Positions 5,919-7,511 of a stretch of DNA of 7,511 nucleotides are shown in pieces. Numbering within the stretch: position 1 is the first letter of the stretch; every line of letters starts with the position of its first letter. Made by a program: the position numbers and the translations under genes. The notes under the pieces are model-generated. The model saw only the letters and a program-made list of their open reading frames with translations, was not told where the DNA came from and did not search any database. The DNA comes from CAZEQD01 sp964514305 (GTDB lineage Bacteria; Acidobacteriota; Aminicenantia; Aminicenantales; Aminicenantaceae), in NCBI GenBank assembly GCA_964514305.1, contig CAZEQD010000077.1:1-7511 (forward strand), given 5' to 3'.

Positions 5919-5980
5919 TTCATTTGGGTAGGTTGAAATGAAGTTTTCCGGAGATGAGGTAGATCATAGTGATGATTATA
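5919..5980 (-). promoter_or_regulatory. possible ilvE leader: -10 box, 15-codon Ile/Leu frame, hairpin
   Basis: On the minus strand a perfect TATAAT (5980-5975) lies just after the methyltransferase stop; no good -35 is seen. Seven bases later an ATG (5967-5965) opens MIYLISGKLHFNLPK, stopping at 5922-5920, with 5 Ile/Leu in 15 codons. A 7-bp inverted repeat (5919-5925 with 5936-5942) overlaps the last codons and the stop. This resembles the layout of a translated attenuator leader but lacks a strong terminator stem before the ribosome site. Confidence 0.3.
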
Positions 5981-5988
5981 ATTAAGAG

Positions 5989-6636
5989 TCATCGCTTAAT
6001 TGTTTTAAAAACAACAAAACCGCCTTGGCCAAAACCCGGTTTTGGCTCCTCTATCTGGAGGATGTCGGGAGGAGGTTGCCTTAGAGTCTGGACGATTTGT
6101 TTAACTTCTCCTCCTGCACTCGTTAAAAGACTAATAATTTGGTGGCTGCTGAAGAAGTAAGCAGCCTTGTAGAATTTGCTCTGGGCGGCTTTAGCTATGT
6201 AATAGTGTCCCCAAGGGCTCTTTCTATCTATTATTGCCAGAATCAAAACACCGCCTTTTTTTAATACTTTTAATGCTTCCTTAAAAACTTGGAGGGGTTT
6301 AGAGACAAAACATACAGTTAACACAATTAAAACAAAATTAAAAGTTTCATTTTTGAAGGGAAGACTTTCGCCTTCTCCTTGGACAACTTTGATTCTTCGT
6401 TTTTTGGCCAGCTTGAGCATCTTGAAGGAAGGATCAAGGCCGAATTTAACCGCCAGCGACTCGGCAAATCTTCCTGTGCCTACTCCTATTTCTAAGCCCA
6501 TTCCAGAGGAAGGGATCAATCTTTGGAGAGCTTTTAATTCAGATTGGTATAATTGCTTATGTTTTTCAAACCACAGATCATACTGCTGCCAGTTGTCATT
6601 AAAGATACGGACTTTTTCTTGATTCATAAAGGTCAA
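5989..6636 (-). CDS. class I SAM-dependent methyltransferase
   Basis: A Rossmann-fold methyltransferase (Methyltransf_11-like) of 215 aa from TTG at 6636, or 212 aa from ATG at 6627. Seen directly: motif I GLEIGVGTGRFAESL (47-61), motif II-like GLDPSFKMLKLAKKR (66-80), the acidic GEGESLPFKNETFNFV region (87-102), motif post-III ALKVLKKGGVLILAII (121-136), then a C-terminal part with SSHQIISLLTSAGG (163-176). The N-terminal NDNWQQYDLWFEKH (13-26) is common in enzymes that act on small molecules such as quinone precursors, methyl-transfer metabolites or toxic anions, but no substrate-specific motif is visible. TTG overlaps the stop of the upstream gene (TTGA), while ATG lies 5 bases beyond it; neither has a strong ribosome site and I slightly prefer ATG. 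The overlap argues for co-transcription with the five-cysteine protein. Confidence 0.85.
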   Translation of the reverse strand: MTFMNQEKVRIFNDNWQQYDLWFEKHKQLYQSELKALQRLIPSSGMGLEIGVGTGRFAESLAVKFGLDPSFKMLKLAKKRRIKVVQGEGESLPFKNETFNFVLIVLTVCFVSKPLQVFKEALKVLKKGGVLILAIIDRKSPWGHYYIAKAAQSKFYKAAYFFSSHQIISLLTSAGGEVKQIVQTLRQPPPDILQIEEPKPGFGQGGFVVFKTIKR

Positions 6637-7145
6637 GGTTCGATTTTAAATTCCCAGGCGCACCAGACATCATCAGGGTGAGGATCAGGGGGACAAATTA
6701 GACAGGTAGTTGTTATCCTAGGGTCAATGGTCCGGGCGAAACCACTGTATTCGATAATACCCACTGATTTACAGGGAAAATCCGGCAGCCCCTGTCTTTT
6801 TCTAGCCTCCTGAACGCGGCAACTGTTCATCCTGAAAACAAAGCGTGTATCACTTAATTCTGTTATCTCTTGGACATTGATATGAGCATAAAGCCTCAAC
6901 TTGAGAGCCTGGATCAGGGCCGGAATGCCTCCTCCCTCCTTTAGGCCAAGCCTTTTCATTATCCTTTTTGCCTCGATGACGGTGAATTTCTCCCAGGCTT
7001 TTCGGTCGAGCTCTATAGCTGCCTCGATGCCGTATTTTTCCTCAACTACCCGGAACCAAAGACCGTCGTGGGCCAGCCAGTTTTTGGCCGCATCAACCAA
7101 AAGCTGGCGCAGCTCTTCCTTAGTAAAATCTTTTAATTCCCTCAT
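6633..7145 (-). CDS. five-cysteine DUF6125-like protein (ATC-hydrolase-like)
   Basis: A 170-aa cytosolic protein without signal peptide or membrane segment. The N-terminal half is helical and charged (ELRQLLVDAAKNWLAHDGLW at 11-30). The C-terminal half holds five cysteines in a recognisable pattern: SCRVQEAR (Cys109), LPDFPC (Cys125), TTTCLICPPDPHPDD (Cys148, Cys151) and WCAWEF (Cys162), with a conserved-looking GIIEYSGFARTIDPR between. I recall this as the family annotated DUF6125, related in style to L-2-amino-thiazoline-4-carboxylate hydrolase-like proteins of anaerobes; that name is from memory and function is unknown. The spacing C-x15-C-x22-C-x2-C-x10-C suggests metal or cofactor binding, which is inference. 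ATG at 7145 has AAGGA upstream. Its stop overlaps the methyltransferase start codon, so the two probably work in one process. Confidence 0.75.
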   Translation of the reverse strand: MRELKDFTKEELRQLLVDAAKNWLAHDGLWFRVVEEKYGIEAAIELDRKAWEKFTVIEAKRIMKRLGLKEGGGIPALIQALKLRLYAHINVQEITELSDTRFVFRMNSCRVQEARKRQGLPDFPCKSVGIIEYSGFARTIDPRITTTCLICPPDPHPDDVWCAWEFKIEP

Positions 7146-7234
7146 TGGTTTTCCTTATACAGACAATAATTTTATCTTCAATCTGCCTTGAATGTAAGTT
7201 TTGTCAGATCATCGGAGAGGAAAAACTATTCCTC

Positions 7235-7267
7235 AAGAAATTATAGCTATATTCCAAATAATTTCTT
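7235..7267 (-). terminator. 10-bp perfect inverted repeat after the right-edge gene
   Basis: AAGAAATTAT (7235-7244) and ATAATTTCTT (7258-7267) are perfect inverted copies with a 13-base loop, starting 3 bases past the TAA at 7272-7270. The stem is AT-rich and there is no strong U tract after it; a second small repeat (GAGGAA 7217-7222, TTCCTC 7229-7234) follows. It may be a weak terminator or an operator for the next gene. Confidence 0.4.
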
Positions 7268-7269
7268 AA

Positions 7270-7511
7270 TTATTGGGTTTCATAATATTTTAAACCTTGG
7301 TGGTTGATAACCTTGACTTTGCCTTCTTCAAGAAGCCAGTTCAGGTATTTTATAATTTCATTGCGGTGCTTTCCTAAAGAGATAGATATATCATCCAGGG
7401 TGAGAGGTCTTCTTTTAATCATGGCCAGGATTGCCTCCTCCAGGTGTTCAACTGGAGGTTTTTGTTCTTTTTTATTAAAATTGGCGATGATTTCACATGG
7501 TTCGCCTATAT
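7270..7511 (-). CDS. C-terminal end of a protein with a winged-helix-like domain, possibly radical SAM (partial)
   Basis: Only the last 79 residues are in the window; the 5' part is beyond the right edge. The fragment opens with GEPCEIIANFNKKEQ, then a charged linker and a compact helix-turn-helix-like unit: LEEAILAMIKRRPLTLDDIS, LGKHRNEIIKYLNWLLEEG, and a wing KVKVINHQGLKYYE before TAA. This three-helix-plus-wing pattern is typical of DNA- or RNA-binding winged helices. A similar layout, a strand ending in E-V-I-A-x-F followed by a small winged helix, is something I associate with the C-termini of uncharacterised radical SAM proteins. That is memory only and cannot be confirmed without the N-terminal CxxxCxxC. 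A plain transcription factor is the alternative. It is followed by a hairpin and a 124-base gap before the next gene, so co-transcription is uncertain. Confidence 0.6.
   Translation of the reverse strand, partial: IGEPCEIIANFNKKEQKPPVEHLEEAILAMIKRRPLTLDDISISLGKHRNEIIKYLNWLLEEGKVKVINHQGLKYYETQ

Noticed and set aside
1..7511. CRISPR array, tRNA, rRNA or complete insertion sequence
   Set aside because: No regularly spaced direct repeats, no cloverleaf-like sequence and no intact transposase with paired ends were seen.

Overview
The window is about 7.5 kb of a moderately AT-rich bacterial chromosome. Almost every intact gene is on the minus strand, so the text below follows transcription from high to low coordinates. 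The gene set (an ATC-hydrolase-like five-cysteine protein, a GIY-YIG/DUF123 protein, compact TrmO, a large exported serine hydrolase and worn IS91 and toxin-antitoxin debris) would suit an uncultured anaerobe of the Desulfobacterota or Aminicenantes type. The sequence alone does not settle the taxonomy.

Right part (about 3990-7511, minus strand): the C-terminal end of a protein with a winged-helix-like tail enters from the right edge (7270-7511). After a 125-base gap with a 10-bp inverted repeat come a five-cysteine DUF6125-like protein (6633-7145) and, overlapping its stop, a class I SAM methyltransferase (about 5989-6636). A 120-base leader precedes a tight cluster: ilvE (branched-chain aminotransferase), a GIY-YIG/DUF123 protein 6 bases later, and trmO overlapping it by 17 bases. 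The trmO stop codon lies in the loop of a perfect 10-bp inverted repeat. The ilvE leader carries a TATAAT, a 15-codon reading frame rich in Ile and Leu, and a hairpin, so a small attenuator-like leader is possible but unproven.

Middle (1738-3849, minus): one long gene for an exported serine beta-lactamase/penicillin-binding-like hydrolase of 703 aa with extra N- and C-terminal beta domains. It starts at TTG with a strong ribosome binding site and ends in a hairpin followed by a T run.

Left part (1-1737): a graveyard of defence and mobile genes. It holds a type IV AbiE toxin-antitoxin pair in which the antitoxin (abiEi) is frameshifted and lacks its 5' end, and the toxin (abiEii) is cut off after its first two active-site motifs. 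It also holds the 3' end of a RelE/ParE toxin on the plus strand with a nonsense codon, and the C-terminal end of an IS91-family transposase with a lost cysteine. The two 5'-truncated genes, abiEi and relE, meet head to head near position 1530. This fits one deletion that removed the starts of two divergent toxin-antitoxin loci. I see no CRISPR array, tRNA, rRNA or intact mobile element. I did not find a clearly new system; the most unusual items are the collapsed toxin-antitoxin junction and the possible ilvE leader.
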